From Planctomycetota bacterium (lineage in GTDB: Bacteria > Planctomycetota > UBA1135 > GCA-002686595), in NCBI GenBank assembly GCA_002720975.1, contig PBIX01000084.1:1-32882 (forward strand): a stretch of 32,882 nucleotides of DNA, written 5' to 3'. How positions within the stretch are numbered: the stretch's first letter is position 1; each line of letters begins with the position of its first letter. Shown in pieces: positions 1 through 7,956 of this stretch. Made by a program: the position numbers and the translations under genes. Below the pieces are notes generated by a model. That model saw only the letters and a list, made by a program, of their open reading frames with translations, did no database searches and was not told the DNA's origin.

Positions 1-1296
1 CTCTCCTCCGGGAGTGATCTGAAGCGAGACCTCGACCAACATCGCGAATTGACCTACTTCCAGGCCCATATGCGCGGCCTCGAGGGAATCGCAGACGAGG
101 TCAGAACCAGTCTCTCCTGGCAGACCCAGAGCGAAGAGCGCGATCGCATCAAGTCCGATGGCTCCCAGGATTTCCAGGGCTTCGATGTGGGGACGCTCGG
201 CCTGTTCGCACATTTCTACAAGGGGACAGACGCCGGGCGTTGGACCTGGGGTGCAGAGTACTACCGCGACAGCGTCGACTCCTACCGGACCAAGGTCTCA
301 GGCAATAGCGCCGCCGACGACATCCAAGGCCCTGTGGCCGACGATGCCACCTATGACACCCTGGGCGTCTTCGTGCAAGACGAGTTCCCATTGAGCGAGA
401 GGCTAGATGTGATCCTGGGAGCCCGCTGGAACCTGGCCGCCGCAGATGCCAAGAGCGTGCGCGACCCGCTCACCGATACGCGCATTTCCATTGACGATTC
501 GTGGGAGGCTGTCGTGGGCAGCGCACGGTTCCTGTACGAGATCACGCCAGACACGACCAACCTCTTCGGGGGGGTCTCCCAAGGCTTCCGCGCACCCAAC
601 CTCTCCGACCTCTCGCGCTTCGACAGCGCGCGCAGTAACGAGTTCGAAGTCCCTGCACCCGACCTCGATCCCGAGTACTACACGAGCTTCGAGTTGGGGA
701 TCAAGAAGCGCAACGACACCTGGTCCTCTCAGGTGGTGCTCTTCCACACGCTCATCCGCGATCAAATCCTGCGCTTCCCCACGGGAAATACAAACCCGTC
801 CGGGGAAATGGAAATCACCAAGGACAATGTGGGAGACGGCAGCATCGAAGGCCTCGAATTGGGCCTGGCCTACCGGATCGCCGAGCAGTGGACCGCCTTT
901 GGCAATGCCACCTACCTGCACGGAAAGCAGAGTACCTACCCGACCTCGGACCCGGTCCTGGAGAGGGAGTACGTCGATAGGCTGATGCCATTCACAGCCC
1001 AGGTCGGCCTGCGGTGGGAGGATCCATCCAACGCACTCTGGCTGGAGGGATTGCTCACCCATGCGGATAGGGCCGACAGGCTCTCGACCCGCGATGCAAA
1101 CGATACGACCCGCATCCCCGACGGTGGCACCCCCGCTTTCACCACCCTGGACCTGCGCTTGAGCTGGGACGTTCTGTCAAACGCCACCCTGCACGTGGGC
1201 CTGGAGAACCTCACGGATGAGGACTACCGCATCCACGGATCGGGCCTCAACCGGCCGGGACGCAACCTGTCCGTCGGGTTTGGGTGGTCTTTCTGA
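1..1296 (+). CDS. TonB-dependent outer-membrane receptor, C-terminal part (5' truncated)
   Basis: The reading frame is open from the first base, so the gene starts outside the window; about 431 residues are visible. The protein has the look of a TonB-dependent receptor beta-barrel: alternating amphipathic strands, an internal FVQDEF segment typical of barrel strands, the GFRAPNLSDL motif (the conserved 'fRaPn/t' strand), a YTSFELGIK strand, and the classic ending ENLTDEDYRIHGSG followed by a last strand ending in Phe (WSF), the outer-membrane insertion signal read by BamA. The family takes up siderophores, vitamins or glycans across the outer membrane using energy from TonB-ExbBD. The plug domain and signal peptide lie upstream and are not visible, so the substrate cannot be guessed. 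The presence of the gene argues for a diderm host. Confidence 0.9.
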   Translation, partial: LSSGSDLKRDLDQHRELTYFQAHMRGLEGIADEVRTSLSWQTQSEERDRIKSDGSQDFQGFDVGTLGLFAHFYKGTDAGRWTWGAEYYRDSVDSYRTKVSGNSAADDIQGPVADDATYDTLGVFVQDEFPLSERLDVILGARWNLAAADAKSVRDPLTDTRISIDDSWEAVVGSARFLYEITPDTTNLFGGVSQGFRAPNLSDLSRFDSARSNEFEVPAPDLDPEYYTSFELGIKKRNDTWSSQVVLFHTLIRDQILRFPTGNTNPSGEMEITKDNVGDGSIEGLELGLAYRIAEQWTAFGNATYLHGKQSTYPTSDPVLEREYVDRLMPFTAQVGLRWEDPSNALWLEGLLTHADRADRLSTRDANDTTRIPDGGTPAFTTLDLRLSWDVLSNATLHVGLENLTDEDYRIHGSGLNRPGRNLSVGFGWSF

Positions 1297-1308
1297 CCCC
1301 AGGAGCGC

Positions 1309-1340
1309 CTGTTCCGCGCGCGAATAGCGGCATTTTTTTT
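1309..1340 (+). terminator. probable intrinsic terminator after the TonB receptor gene
   Basis: A short GC stem (CCGC at 1314-1317 with GCGG at 1327-1330, loop GCGCGAATA) is followed at once by CA and a run of eight T (1333-1340). It begins just downstream of the receptor stop codon at 1294-1296. The stem is only 4 bp, so it is weak, but the T tract is clear and stands out in this GC-rich DNA. Confidence 0.45.
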
Positions 1341-1373
1341 CTCCTCCTCTCGCCAGAATTCCCCAGATTCTCA

Positions 1374-1388
1374 CGTACTTCGCGTACG
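1374..1388 (+). promoter_or_regulatory. small hairpin next to the glycosyltransferase start
   Basis: CGTAC (1374-1378) and GTACG (1384-1388) form a perfect 5-bp stem around TTCGC, directly before a GGAG (1388-1391) that would be the ribosome site for the ATG at 1396. It could affect translation of the downstream gene if that ATG is used. This is seen by eye only and short enough to be chance. Confidence 0.2.
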
Positions 1389-1395
1389 GAGTCCC

Positions 1396-3201
1396 ATGCA
1401 CGTGCCGAGGTACCCTATAGACAAGGTGGAAAACACAGCAAGTAACGTGGGCGCCGTCCGCAATGATCCGGACGAAAGGGCGGGAGAGTCCATGGGCTCT
1501 TCCCCATGGATGCTCTGGGCATTGGGTGGAGCATGGCTGGCAGGTGCCTACCTGCGGCTATGGCAGCTGGGCCAGCAGATCGTCGTTGGAGACGAGGTCC
1601 ACGCGCTGAAAGCCGCCGGATCGGGAACGGTAGGCACGCTTCTGGCGTTGGATGGTCTTCCGGATAAGTCAATTCCCATGGCCCTCTGGGACTACCTCCT
1701 GATCCAGACCGTGGGCCTCTCCGAGTGGGGATTTCGCTTCCCGGTCCTGCTGCCAGGACTGATCACCCTCGTCGTTCTGTCGGTCTTTGCCTGGAGGCGA
1801 ATCAGCCCTCTGGTCGGAGTTCTGGTGGCCTGGCTCGCAGCCCTCTCGCCACAGTTGGTCATGTTCAGCCGCTTCGCTCGGCCCTACATGCCGATCATGC
1901 TCCTGAGTTTGCTGACGGTTGTGTTCTGGCAGCAACAGTTGGCAGGCAAGCGCCGGCGTGGCTGGTACGCCATCATCAGTACTCTCTTCGCGATCAGCCT
2001 GAGCCCAACGTGCGCTCCTGCATTGGCCGCTGCAAACGGGTGCGGCTTGTTGCTCCTGATCAAACAGAACGGATGGAGCGCACTGCGCCCTCCGAGATCT
2101 CTGAACAAGGGCCGCGTGCTCGGCCCTGTCTTGATTGCCGTCGTTACTGCTGTGTTGATTGCAGGCCTTGCCCAGACCTTTCGCATGCTGCCTTATGCCC
2201 ACCATTTCATGGTGCGTACCCACTCGAAGGGAAAACCTGTGGATTGGCCTGTGGTCCTCGAGCACCTCTCCTTCACGCAGCACTTGGGTCTGCAAGTCTG
2301 GTTCGGCATCAGCCTGATCATCGGATTGCTGAGTACCAGGCCCGGAGTCCGCGCGCTCGGCTTCACGCTGACGGTGATGGCCGTCGTTCAAGTCGGGTGC
2401 ATTGTCCTGTTCGTCCCCTGGGGTGGCCGCGCCTTCAGCATCATGCGCTACCTCCTCGTGCTCTATCCCCTTGCCCTGCTGCTGACGGCAACAGGTATCG
2501 GCCTGCAGCTTTCTCTCATCCGACGGGTCCTCGGCGGCGAGGCTCGCTGGGGAGGACTCTGGGCCCCGGCGGCCCTCATCACGATCGCCGCCAGCGTTCT
2601 GAACACAGGCCCCCTGCCGAATCTGTATCAGGCGTCCAACTCGTTCACGGGCATGTGGCCCGAGCGCGTCACGCCCCTCCCCAACTTCGCCCACACCGAC
2701 TACCCCGCCGTGCCAACCTTCTACAGGTTTCTGGCCGAGACCAACGATGACCTCACGATCATAGAAGCCCCGAGCATCTCCACCAGCCCTGCCAGCTTGA
2801 TGCACTATGCGAGGCACCAAGAGATGCACCGCCAACGGGTCGTCCTTCTGAATCGGCGACCGGCATACCAGGGCAAGTCAGAGGGCATCAACCTGACTTC
2901 CATCCGACGTCTCAAGCCGTCGGGGGGACACGGGTTGAAGGGAATTGACTACATCATCGTGCACCGCGACTTTATTGAGGAGCGCCGCGCAATGCTAAGT
3001 CTGGGCGACGACACTTCGCGCAACCCGTTGGTCGGAACCAAGACCGAACGTGAGCTCGCGAAGAAGGCGGCACAGCTCATTGAAGAATTCGACGGCGATG
3101 CCAAGTACCTGCCGGTACTCCGCACCCAGACGATCGCTGTTTTTGCCACGACGCCGGGGGCGGTGGAAGCGTACGCGAATTGGGCTGCGAGCCGGATCTG
3201 A
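1396..3201 (+). CDS. GT-C fold membrane glycosyltransferase (GT39/ArnT-like)
   Basis: The product is a 601-aa polytopic inner-membrane protein with roughly nine or ten hydrophobic helices, starting with the segment after SSPWMLWALGG. The first loop, just after helix 1, carries VVGDEVHAL, the acidic D-E pair expected in GT39/ArnT-like enzymes, which move a sugar from a polyprenyl-phosphate carrier to protein or lipid on the periplasmic side. A soluble C-terminal region (about residues 430-601) follows the membrane part. The ATG at 1396 gives the longest frame with GGAG 4 nt upstream. The ATG at 1492, with GGGAGAG 3 nt upstream, is an equally good start and would remove a hydrophilic 32-residue leader. 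No sugar-nucleotide genes are nearby, so donor and acceptor are unknown. The gene stands alone: a terminator precedes it and a convergent operon follows. Confidence 0.75.
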   Translation: MHVPRYPIDKVENTASNVGAVRNDPDERAGESMGSSPWMLWALGGAWLAGAYLRLWQLGQQIVVGDEVHALKAAGSGTVGTLLALDGLPDKSIPMALWDYLLIQTVGLSEWGFRFPVLLPGLITLVVLSVFAWRRISPLVGVLVAWLAALSPQLVMFSRFARPYMPIMLLSLLTVVFWQQQLAGKRRRGWYAIISTLFAISLSPTCAPALAAANGCGLLLLIKQNGWSALRPPRSLNKGRVLGPVLIAVVTAVLIAGLAQTFRMLPYAHHFMVRTHSKGKPVDWPVVLEHLSFTQHLGLQVWFGISLIIGLLSTRPGVRALGFTLTVMAVVQVGCIVLFVPWGGRAFSIMRYLLVLYPLALLLTATGIGLQLSLIRRVLGGEARWGGLWAPAALITIAASVLNTGPLPNLYQASNSFTGMWPERVTPLPNFAHTDYPAVPTFYRFLAETNDDLTIIEAPSISTSPASLMHYARHQEMHRQRVVLLNRRPAYQGKSEGINLTSIRRLKPSGGHGLKGIDYIIVHRDFIEERRAMLSLGDDTSRNPLVGTKTERELAKKAAQLIEEFDGDAKYLPVLRTQTIAVFATTPGAVEAYANWAASRI

Positions 3202-3326
3202 ACCACACGCGATAAAGAAGTACGACCAGGATCCGAAGGCTGCCAATTGGGTGGGGGTTGCGTGGTGAGCGTTGGCATTTGGCCTTCTTGGGCTCTGGTG
3301 GATGGGACCGAGGGCAACAAACCGCG

Positions 3327-4157
3327 CTAGGCGGAGGCCTCGGCCACGAAGAGGAGTTGCTCCGTGGACAGCTCCAGGTGAGGCACACACCAGGACTCGG
3401 GGGCTTCGCGGGGCGAAATGAAGCGGGGCGAGACCAAACCGCACTGACGAAGATCCCTGCACAGATCCTCTCTGGTGCGCTCGTCCAGAGCAAAACCCTT
3501 GCCCCCGGTGAACACTCCCATGACCCTTCCCAGGAGGCGTCCGGCGGTCCCGCCCGGAGCCTGCTCACAGGAGGGGACCAGGTCGAACACCAACCGACTG
3601 CCTGCCCGCCCAGAGATGAGGGCAGCGATACGCTGCCACAGGCTGCGTTGCTCTTGTGCATTCAGATACATGAACAGACCTTCGCCAATCACGAGAACGG
3701 GCTCTCCGGGTGGTACAAGGTCGGCCAGGTCCATGCTGCGCAGGTCTCCGGCTACGAACTCGATGTTCTCGCGCAGGGCCACCTCCTGCCCCTGAACCGT
3801 TCGCGCCAGGAGCGCCCTCTTGACGGACAAGACCGGCGCCAGATCCACCTCGATGTAGTGAAGAGCCTCGCTTGAACTGAAGCGCGCCCCTCGGGGAGAG
3901 AGCCCTGCAGCCAACTCGAGCACGTACCTGCCCTCGAACTCCTCAACAAGGGCATCCATCATCCTGTGGCGCTGAACAAGGGCCGGCTCAAGCTGAGGCC
4001 CGTCGGACCTGAACAACTGTCCCGCCGACATGAGGAAGGTCGAAGCCCCATGCACCAGCTTCGCCTCGTTGCATTCAAAGAGGTCTGCGCAGGGCACACC
4101 GGCCCGAATCCAGACCTGACCCGTGTACAGGGCAGTAGTGAACAGCGACCCCTTCAT
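3327..4157 (-). CDS. SAM-dependent O-methyltransferase, leucine-carboxyl-methyltransferase (PPM1/COG3315) type
   Basis: A 276-aa protein of the LCM family, whose bacterial members often methylate polyketide or lipid products on carboxyl or hydroxyl groups. Visible features are the family's N-terminal helical segment (FTTALYTG, then VHGAS near residue 36), SAM motif I as YVLELAAGLSPRG (78-90), a YIEVDL acidic strand (101-106) and the GEGLFMYL motif (158-165) typical of this family. Its ATG overlaps the TGA of the preceding methyltransferase gene (ATGA), so the two are translationally coupled; this fixes the start even though the frame stays open further upstream. It is the last gene of the eight-gene operon. 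A role in tailoring the product of the synthases is inferred from position; the actual acceptor group is unknown. Confidence 0.82.
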   Translation of the reverse strand: MKGSLFTTALYTGQVWIRAGVPCADLFECNEAKLVHGASTFLMSAGQLFRSDGPQLEPALVQRHRMMDALVEEFEGRYVLELAAGLSPRGARFSSSEALHYIEVDLAPVLSVKRALLARTVQGQEVALRENIEFVAGDLRSMDLADLVPPGEPVLVIGEGLFMYLNAQEQRSLWQRIAALISGRAGSRLVFDLVPSCEQAPGGTAGRLLGRVMGVFTGGKGFALDERTREDLCRDLRQCGLVSPRFISPREAPESWCVPHLELSTEQLLFVAEASA

Positions 4158-5992
4158 CGTGCCCGTCCCAGTACGCGGTAGGTGTTGGAGAGCCCCAAGC
4201 GGCCCGCGAACGGGCCGATGACGAACTGGTCGATGAGCTTGGCCGGCAGAAGAAGAGGCAGGCCCACCAACCAGACCGCAGCGTGGCGCAAGCGCCCCAT
4301 GAAATGCGTTGGTGGCAACCAAGGACGATCCGGTTCGGGTGCCAGCCGACCCATGAGAACGAGCAGGGCATAGTGCAGATCCACCCGTTGGTGTGCCGCA
4401 CCGCGCTCCCGTTCGAGGACTTCGAATCCGGCCGTGGCCAGCTCGTGCTCCAGTCGCCGCAGAGGCAACATGTTCAGGTGCTGAGGCTGGAACCAGGGCA
4501 GCCAGGTCCAGCCAAGCCACCGACCGAACGGGCATTCGGGGTCCGGGAGTTCAATCAAGAGCAGGCCACCGGGCTCCAGGATGGAGTGGGCAGCAGCGAT
4601 CTCTGCACGCGGGTCGAGGGTGTGTTCCAGGTAGTGGCTCATGCTGACCACGTCAAAGCACTGGTCGGCATCCGCCGCCGCTGGCCCCTGGGCCCAATCC
4701 GGAAAGAGCGCTCGATGCCCCGCCTCCACCCAGCCCCGGCGCTCGGCAGCCACGACCGAGTCCGCCAGGTCCAGAACCTCAAATCGTGTCTGGGGCCAGT
4801 GCCCCGCGGCCGACAGGCAGAAGTGGCCGTGCCCGCCGCCCACATCCAGCCAGCGACGCGGGGCCAGGCGTTCTTGGAGGTGCCCCTCCACCATCCGCGC
4901 CCGATGCTCGTAGCCGTCAGGCTCGAAGGAAAAGATGAAGTCGAGCTTCTCCGCACCCAGGCCGTCGTAGAAGTCCTTGTAGTAGAACTCGAGACCCTCG
5001 GGCGTCAGACGGGGATTCTGAAACACCAGCCCGCAGGACTGACAGGTCTCCAGACGGAATCGTCCGGGCTTGTGCTGGAAGAAATCCGCGTGCTCCAGAG
5101 TTAAGACCAGCTCTTGTGATCCGCACGAGGGACAGTCGCTACGACGCGCCTCGAAGCGTGTCCGCCAGTCCTCGGCGAGCAGGCTTGTGTACTCCGCGCG
5201 CAATTCCTCATTCACTCCTCCAGCGTTCCACATACGCAGGTGGAGCACGGTGTCGGCCCAGACCAGGACGTCCAGGGGCAGCCGCGCCAGGATGAATGGC
5301 CACAGGCGGCGCGACGTCCTGCCCTGTCCACCCAGAGCCAGGGGTACTTGCAAGTGGTAGAGAGCCACCAGCGGCCATCCGAAGGATGGGTCAACAAACA
5401 GCGATGCGATCAGAAAGGCGAACACGGCGCCTTGAACGAGTATGACGGCCTGGGCCAGATCTCCGAGAATCGTGCGCAGGGCAGCGGCCCGGTCCTCACC
5501 GCGGGCGGAGCGGGCTATGAGGTCTGGAGCAACGGCTATTCCCGATGAGTGTGGTGCACAGCGCCGCAGCTCCATGGCGGCCCCCACGAACGCCGCCATT
5601 CCCACGGGCAGCCCTTGGCCCAACTCCTCCAGCGCCTCGCCTCCCCGTTCAAGCACCGACCGCTCGACCAACATGGCGTGTCCGGCGCTGCAGCCCACGT
5701 GCAGGGGTCGGGTACGGTACTCCAGCGGATCACAGAGTTCCGCGAACCCCATCCACTCATTCACCGACCAGTTGCCGGGAACGAGATGCAGGAGGTCGAG
5801 ACCCGCCGCCCGCGCATAGGCACTCGCAGCCCGTCGGGTGGCCGCGCTGAGCTCGACGCCTTGTGCGGTCAGGAAGACATGGCTCTCGTGGACATCACGC
5901 TCCGTATCGGGGAGGAGAGCATAGTGGCCCACACGTCCGCGCAACCGCAGAGCACCGAGCACCAGCAACAGGGCGAGGATCCAGAAGATCAC
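4154..5992 (-). CDS. membrane-anchored zinc-ribbon class I SAM methyltransferase, with an unrecognised N-terminal domain
   Basis: A 612-aa protein in two parts. Residues 1-280 are not recognised: an N-terminal hydrophobic helix (2-16), a soluble stretch with an SVNEW segment, then about three hydrophobic segments (roughly 178-252). Residues 285-560 are a methyltransferase module: a four-Cys ribbon (C287/C290 and C317/C320, each in a CxSCG context), then LDVGGGHGHF (SAM motif I, D383 just before the glycines), and the post-motif SHYLEHTLDP. A further hydrophobic helix lies near 572-592. The Zn-ribbon plus Rossmann layout is that of the Methyltransf_23 group, which includes sugar C-methyltransferases. 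It starts with GTG overlapping the GT1 stop (GTGA), with GGAGGG 9 nt upstream. Inference: it methylates the synthase product, or its sugar, at the membrane. Confidence 0.75.
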   Translation of the reverse strand: MIFWILALLLVLGALRLRGRVGHYALLPDTERDVHESHVFLTAQGVELSAATRRAASAYARAAGLDLLHLVPGNWSVNEWMGFAELCDPLEYRTRPLHVGCSAGHAMLVERSVLERGGEALEELGQGLPVGMAAFVGAAMELRRCAPHSSGIAVAPDLIARSARGEDRAAALRTILGDLAQAVILVQGAVFAFLIASLFVDPSFGWPLVALYHLQVPLALGGQGRTSRRLWPFILARLPLDVLVWADTVLHLRMWNAGGVNEELRAEYTSLLAEDWRTRFEARRSDCPSCGSQELVLTLEHADFFQHKPGRFRLETCQSCGLVFQNPRLTPEGLEFYYKDFYDGLGAEKLDFIFSFEPDGYEHRARMVEGHLQERLAPRRWLDVGGGHGHFCLSAAGHWPQTRFEVLDLADSVVAAERRGWVEAGHRALFPDWAQGPAAADADQCFDVVSMSHYLEHTLDPRAEIAAAHSILEPGGLLLIELPDPECPFGRWLGWTWLPWFQPQHLNMLPLRRLEHELATAGFEVLERERGAAHQRVDLHYALLVLMGRLAPEPDRPWLPPTHFMGRLRHAAVWLVGLPLLLPAKLIDQFVIGPFAGRLGLSNTYRVLGRAR

Positions 5993-7158
5993 GGGAGGAG
6001 GCCCTCCAGATGATCCGCCGCTCTTGCCGCTCCCCCTGCTTGATGGAAGGACGCCTGAACCTGTGCAGCAGCCTCCTCAAAACCCGGCTCCTCCAAGACA
6101 CGCCCCAGCGCCTGCTTCAGATGTGCCGCACGGGGTCGCCCGAAAGAGACCCGCAAGCCCGCACCGCAATCGACGACCTGGCCCGCCACCACGGGCTGAT
6201 CGTCCTTGATGGGCGCCACGACCAGGGGACGCGCAAAGGAGAGCGACTCGCAGACCGTGTTGTGCCCACCGTGGCACACAACCGCGGACACGTGCGGTAG
6301 CAGGTCGAGGATGGGCAGGAAGGGACGCACGAGGAAATTGGCGGGGAAGGGACCCAGGTCGGAGGGCGCGGCCAGGATCACTTGCAGGTCCATCTCCCCC
6401 AGGCCTTCGGCCATGGCTTGAAAAAACCGCCCCCCGCGCTCCCCGTTGAGGGTACCCAAGGTGGCCAAAACGCGTGTGCCAGAGGCCAATTGGTCTGTGG
6501 GAAAGCCCACGAGAGGCCTGCGCTCGCTCAGGGCAGGCCCCACGAAGTGCGTGGTCGCCGGAGGCGCGTCGCTCGCACCCGCGAGAGCCGCGGTGGAGAA
6601 GACAAGCACGCAGTCCGGTGAGTTCTCCGGGGCGGGCAGAGGCTCCAGACCCAGGTCCACTTGCAGCTGCGCCAGACGCTCTTCGGTCCAATCGAGAACG
6701 CGGGGCAGGTCGGCCAGGGATCGCTGCCGGTCGGCGGAGGTGGTCGCCAACGTGGCCCAGGGAAGCCCTTTCTCGCGAGCGGCAAAAGCTCCTGCAAAGG
6801 CCTGTTGATCCACCGCCATCACGTCGGGCTCGAACTCTTCCACGGCAGCGCGCACACCAGGCAGGGTGGACTGGGCCAGGGGAATCAGAACCTCCTCCCA
6901 CAGAAACTTGAGCCCAGCCAGGCCACGCACCTCTTGGGCCCGGTCGCGAATGCGCTCCAACTCCTCGCGCCAGGGACCCCCATCGGGCGCCGCCCCCAGG
7001 GCTAGAATCCTCAGGTCATCGGGCAGAACGCGCTTGAGGATCTCTTCGTGGCCGACCCAAGCACACTCGTGGCCCCGGCTGGCAAGCGCATCCCCCACGG
7101 CCAAGGTGGGTTGGACATGCCCCGTCATGGGCGGCACGACGAAGAGAACGCGAGCCAT
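5989..7158 (-). CDS. GT1-family (MGT/UGT-like) glycosyltransferase
   Basis: A 389-aa GT-B fold enzyme. The N-terminus reads ARVLFVVPPMTGHVQP, the standard acceptor-side start of macrolide and flavonoid-type glycosyltransferases. The C-terminal half has the nucleotide-sugar signature HGGHN (296-300) with CES just after, then PLVVAPIKDDQP, where the D-Q pair contacts the sugar. Such enzymes move a sugar from UDP- or dTDP-sugars to a hydroxyl of a lipid, polyketide or carotenoid in the cytoplasm. It sits 3 nt after the preceding hydrolase gene and overlaps the following methyltransferase gene. In context it most likely glycosylates the chain made by the two synthases. No sugar-nucleotide synthesis genes lie in the operon, so a common cellular donor such as UDP-glucose is the simplest assumption. 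Confidence 0.88.
   Translation of the reverse strand: MARVLFVVPPMTGHVQPTLAVGDALASRGHECAWVGHEEILKRVLPDDLRILALGAAPDGGPWREELERIRDRAQEVRGLAGLKFLWEEVLIPLAQSTLPGVRAAVEEFEPDVMAVDQQAFAGAFAAREKGLPWATLATTSADRQRSLADLPRVLDWTEERLAQLQVDLGLEPLPAPENSPDCVLVFSTAALAGASDAPPATTHFVGPALSERRPLVGFPTDQLASGTRVLATLGTLNGERGGRFFQAMAEGLGEMDLQVILAAPSDLGPFPANFLVRPFLPILDLLPHVSAVVCHGGHNTVCESLSFARPLVVAPIKDDQPVVAGQVVDCGAGLRVSFGRPRAAHLKQALGRVLEEPGFEEAAAQVQASFHQAGGAARAADHLEGLLP
6002..6007 (-). promoter_or_regulatory. ribosome binding site GGAGGG for the GTG-started methyltransferase
   Basis: GGAGGG on the minus strand lies 9 nt before the GTG at 5992 and inside the end of the GT1 gene. It is one of the few strong Shine-Dalgarno sites in the window and supports the GTG start rather than an internal one. 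Confidence 0.6.
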
Positions 7159-7161
7159 GGA

Positions 7162-7956
7162 TCAGCCCTCCTCTCCGGACTCGCGTCCAACCCAAGCCAG
7201 AACCCGCTGCTCCAACTGCGCGGTCTGCTCCCAAAGCAGGGAGTGCGTACACCCCTCGATAATCTCCAGTTGGGCGTGGGGCAGCCGGGCGGCCAGATTC
7301 TCGCCACGCTCTCGAACGTCCGAGTGTTCGCCGTAGAGGGCCAGCACCGGGCAGCTGACACGCTCCAACTCCCTTGCCGAGGGTGGCACCGAGTGGGCGA
7401 TGTCACGCACGAGGCTTGTGCCGTGTACCAACTCTGAGGCGTTGCGCGCCAAGCGGTTCCGCTTGCGCTCGCTGTGCCGGCCCAGCCAGTCCTTGAATGA
7501 GCGGGCGATCATCTCGTCACGCTCGCGACCCTCGAGACCCAGGCTGGCCTCCATCTCGGGGCCAAAGGCCTCGTCATGTACCTGCCCATCCACGAGGCAC
7601 AGGCCCCGCACGCGCTCGGGCCGAGCCAGAGCAAAGGCCAGAGCCAGGAGACCGCCGAAGCTATTGCCCACGAGCTCGACACGCTGGTCGGCGGGCAGGC
7701 TCTCATCCAGAATCCCGCACAGGTCCTCGACCATGTCCTGAACGCCGTATCCCGTCGCCGGTCGCTCGCTCTTGCCGTGTCCGCGCAGGTCGTAGAGCAC
7801 CACGGGCTGATGGGCGGCCACCTTGGGCGCGGCAGTGAAGAACCAACTGGACAGATTATCCATGATCAAGCCGTGCAGGAAGACGACCGGCACGCCCGCC
7901 TCAGGGCCAAGCCTCTGCACGTGAAAGCGTAATCCACCGACGGTGACCTCAGCCAT
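7162..7956 (-). CDS. alpha/beta hydrolase (second of a tandem pair), candidate thioesterase
   Basis: A 264-aa alpha/beta-hydrolase fold protein with the complete catalytic set: an HGL oxyanion segment (29-31), nucleophile elbow GNSFG with Ser99 (the usual His before Ser is Asn), acid Asp213 in YGEHSD and His238 in CTHSL. Its N-terminal half is plainly homologous to the adjacent hydrolase: both have FHVQ.LGP, a DNL.SW segment and VVLYDLRGHG. It has no signal peptide, so it acts in the cytoplasm. It overlaps the upstream paralogue by 8 nt. Since neither synthase carries a terminal thioesterase domain, release of the finished chain is the most attractive role; ester formation or editing is also possible. 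This is inference from context. Confidence 0.85.
   Translation of the reverse strand: MAEVTVGGLRFHVQRLGPEAGVPVVFLHGLIMDNLSSWFFTAAPKVAAHQPVVLYDLRGHGKSERPATGYGVQDMVEDLCGILDESLPADQRVELVGNSFGGLLALAFALARPERVRGLCLVDGQVHDEAFGPEMEASLGLEGRERDEMIARSFKDWLGRHSERKRNRLARNASELVHGTSLVRDIAHSVPPSARELERVSCPVLALYGEHSDVRERGENLAARLPHAQLEIIEGCTHSLLWEQTAQLEQRVLAWVGRESGEEG

Noticed and set aside
1669-2835. Minus-strand open frame of 388 codons
   Set aside because: Antisense to the membrane glycosyltransferase; its sequence is rich in Gln, Asp, Glu, Arg and Gly, as expected for the complement of hydrophobic codons.
3400-3435. Possible att-site copy of the tRNA-Pro end (CGGGGCGAG)
   Set aside because: Only 9 bases match and they lie inside the methyltransferase coding sequence; likely chance in GC-rich DNA.
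4158-4535. Upstream extension of the LCM methyltransferase frame
   Set aside because: It would overlap 380 bp of the preceding methyltransferase, has low-complexity Gly/Ala/Arg sequence, and the ATGA start fits the family N-terminus.
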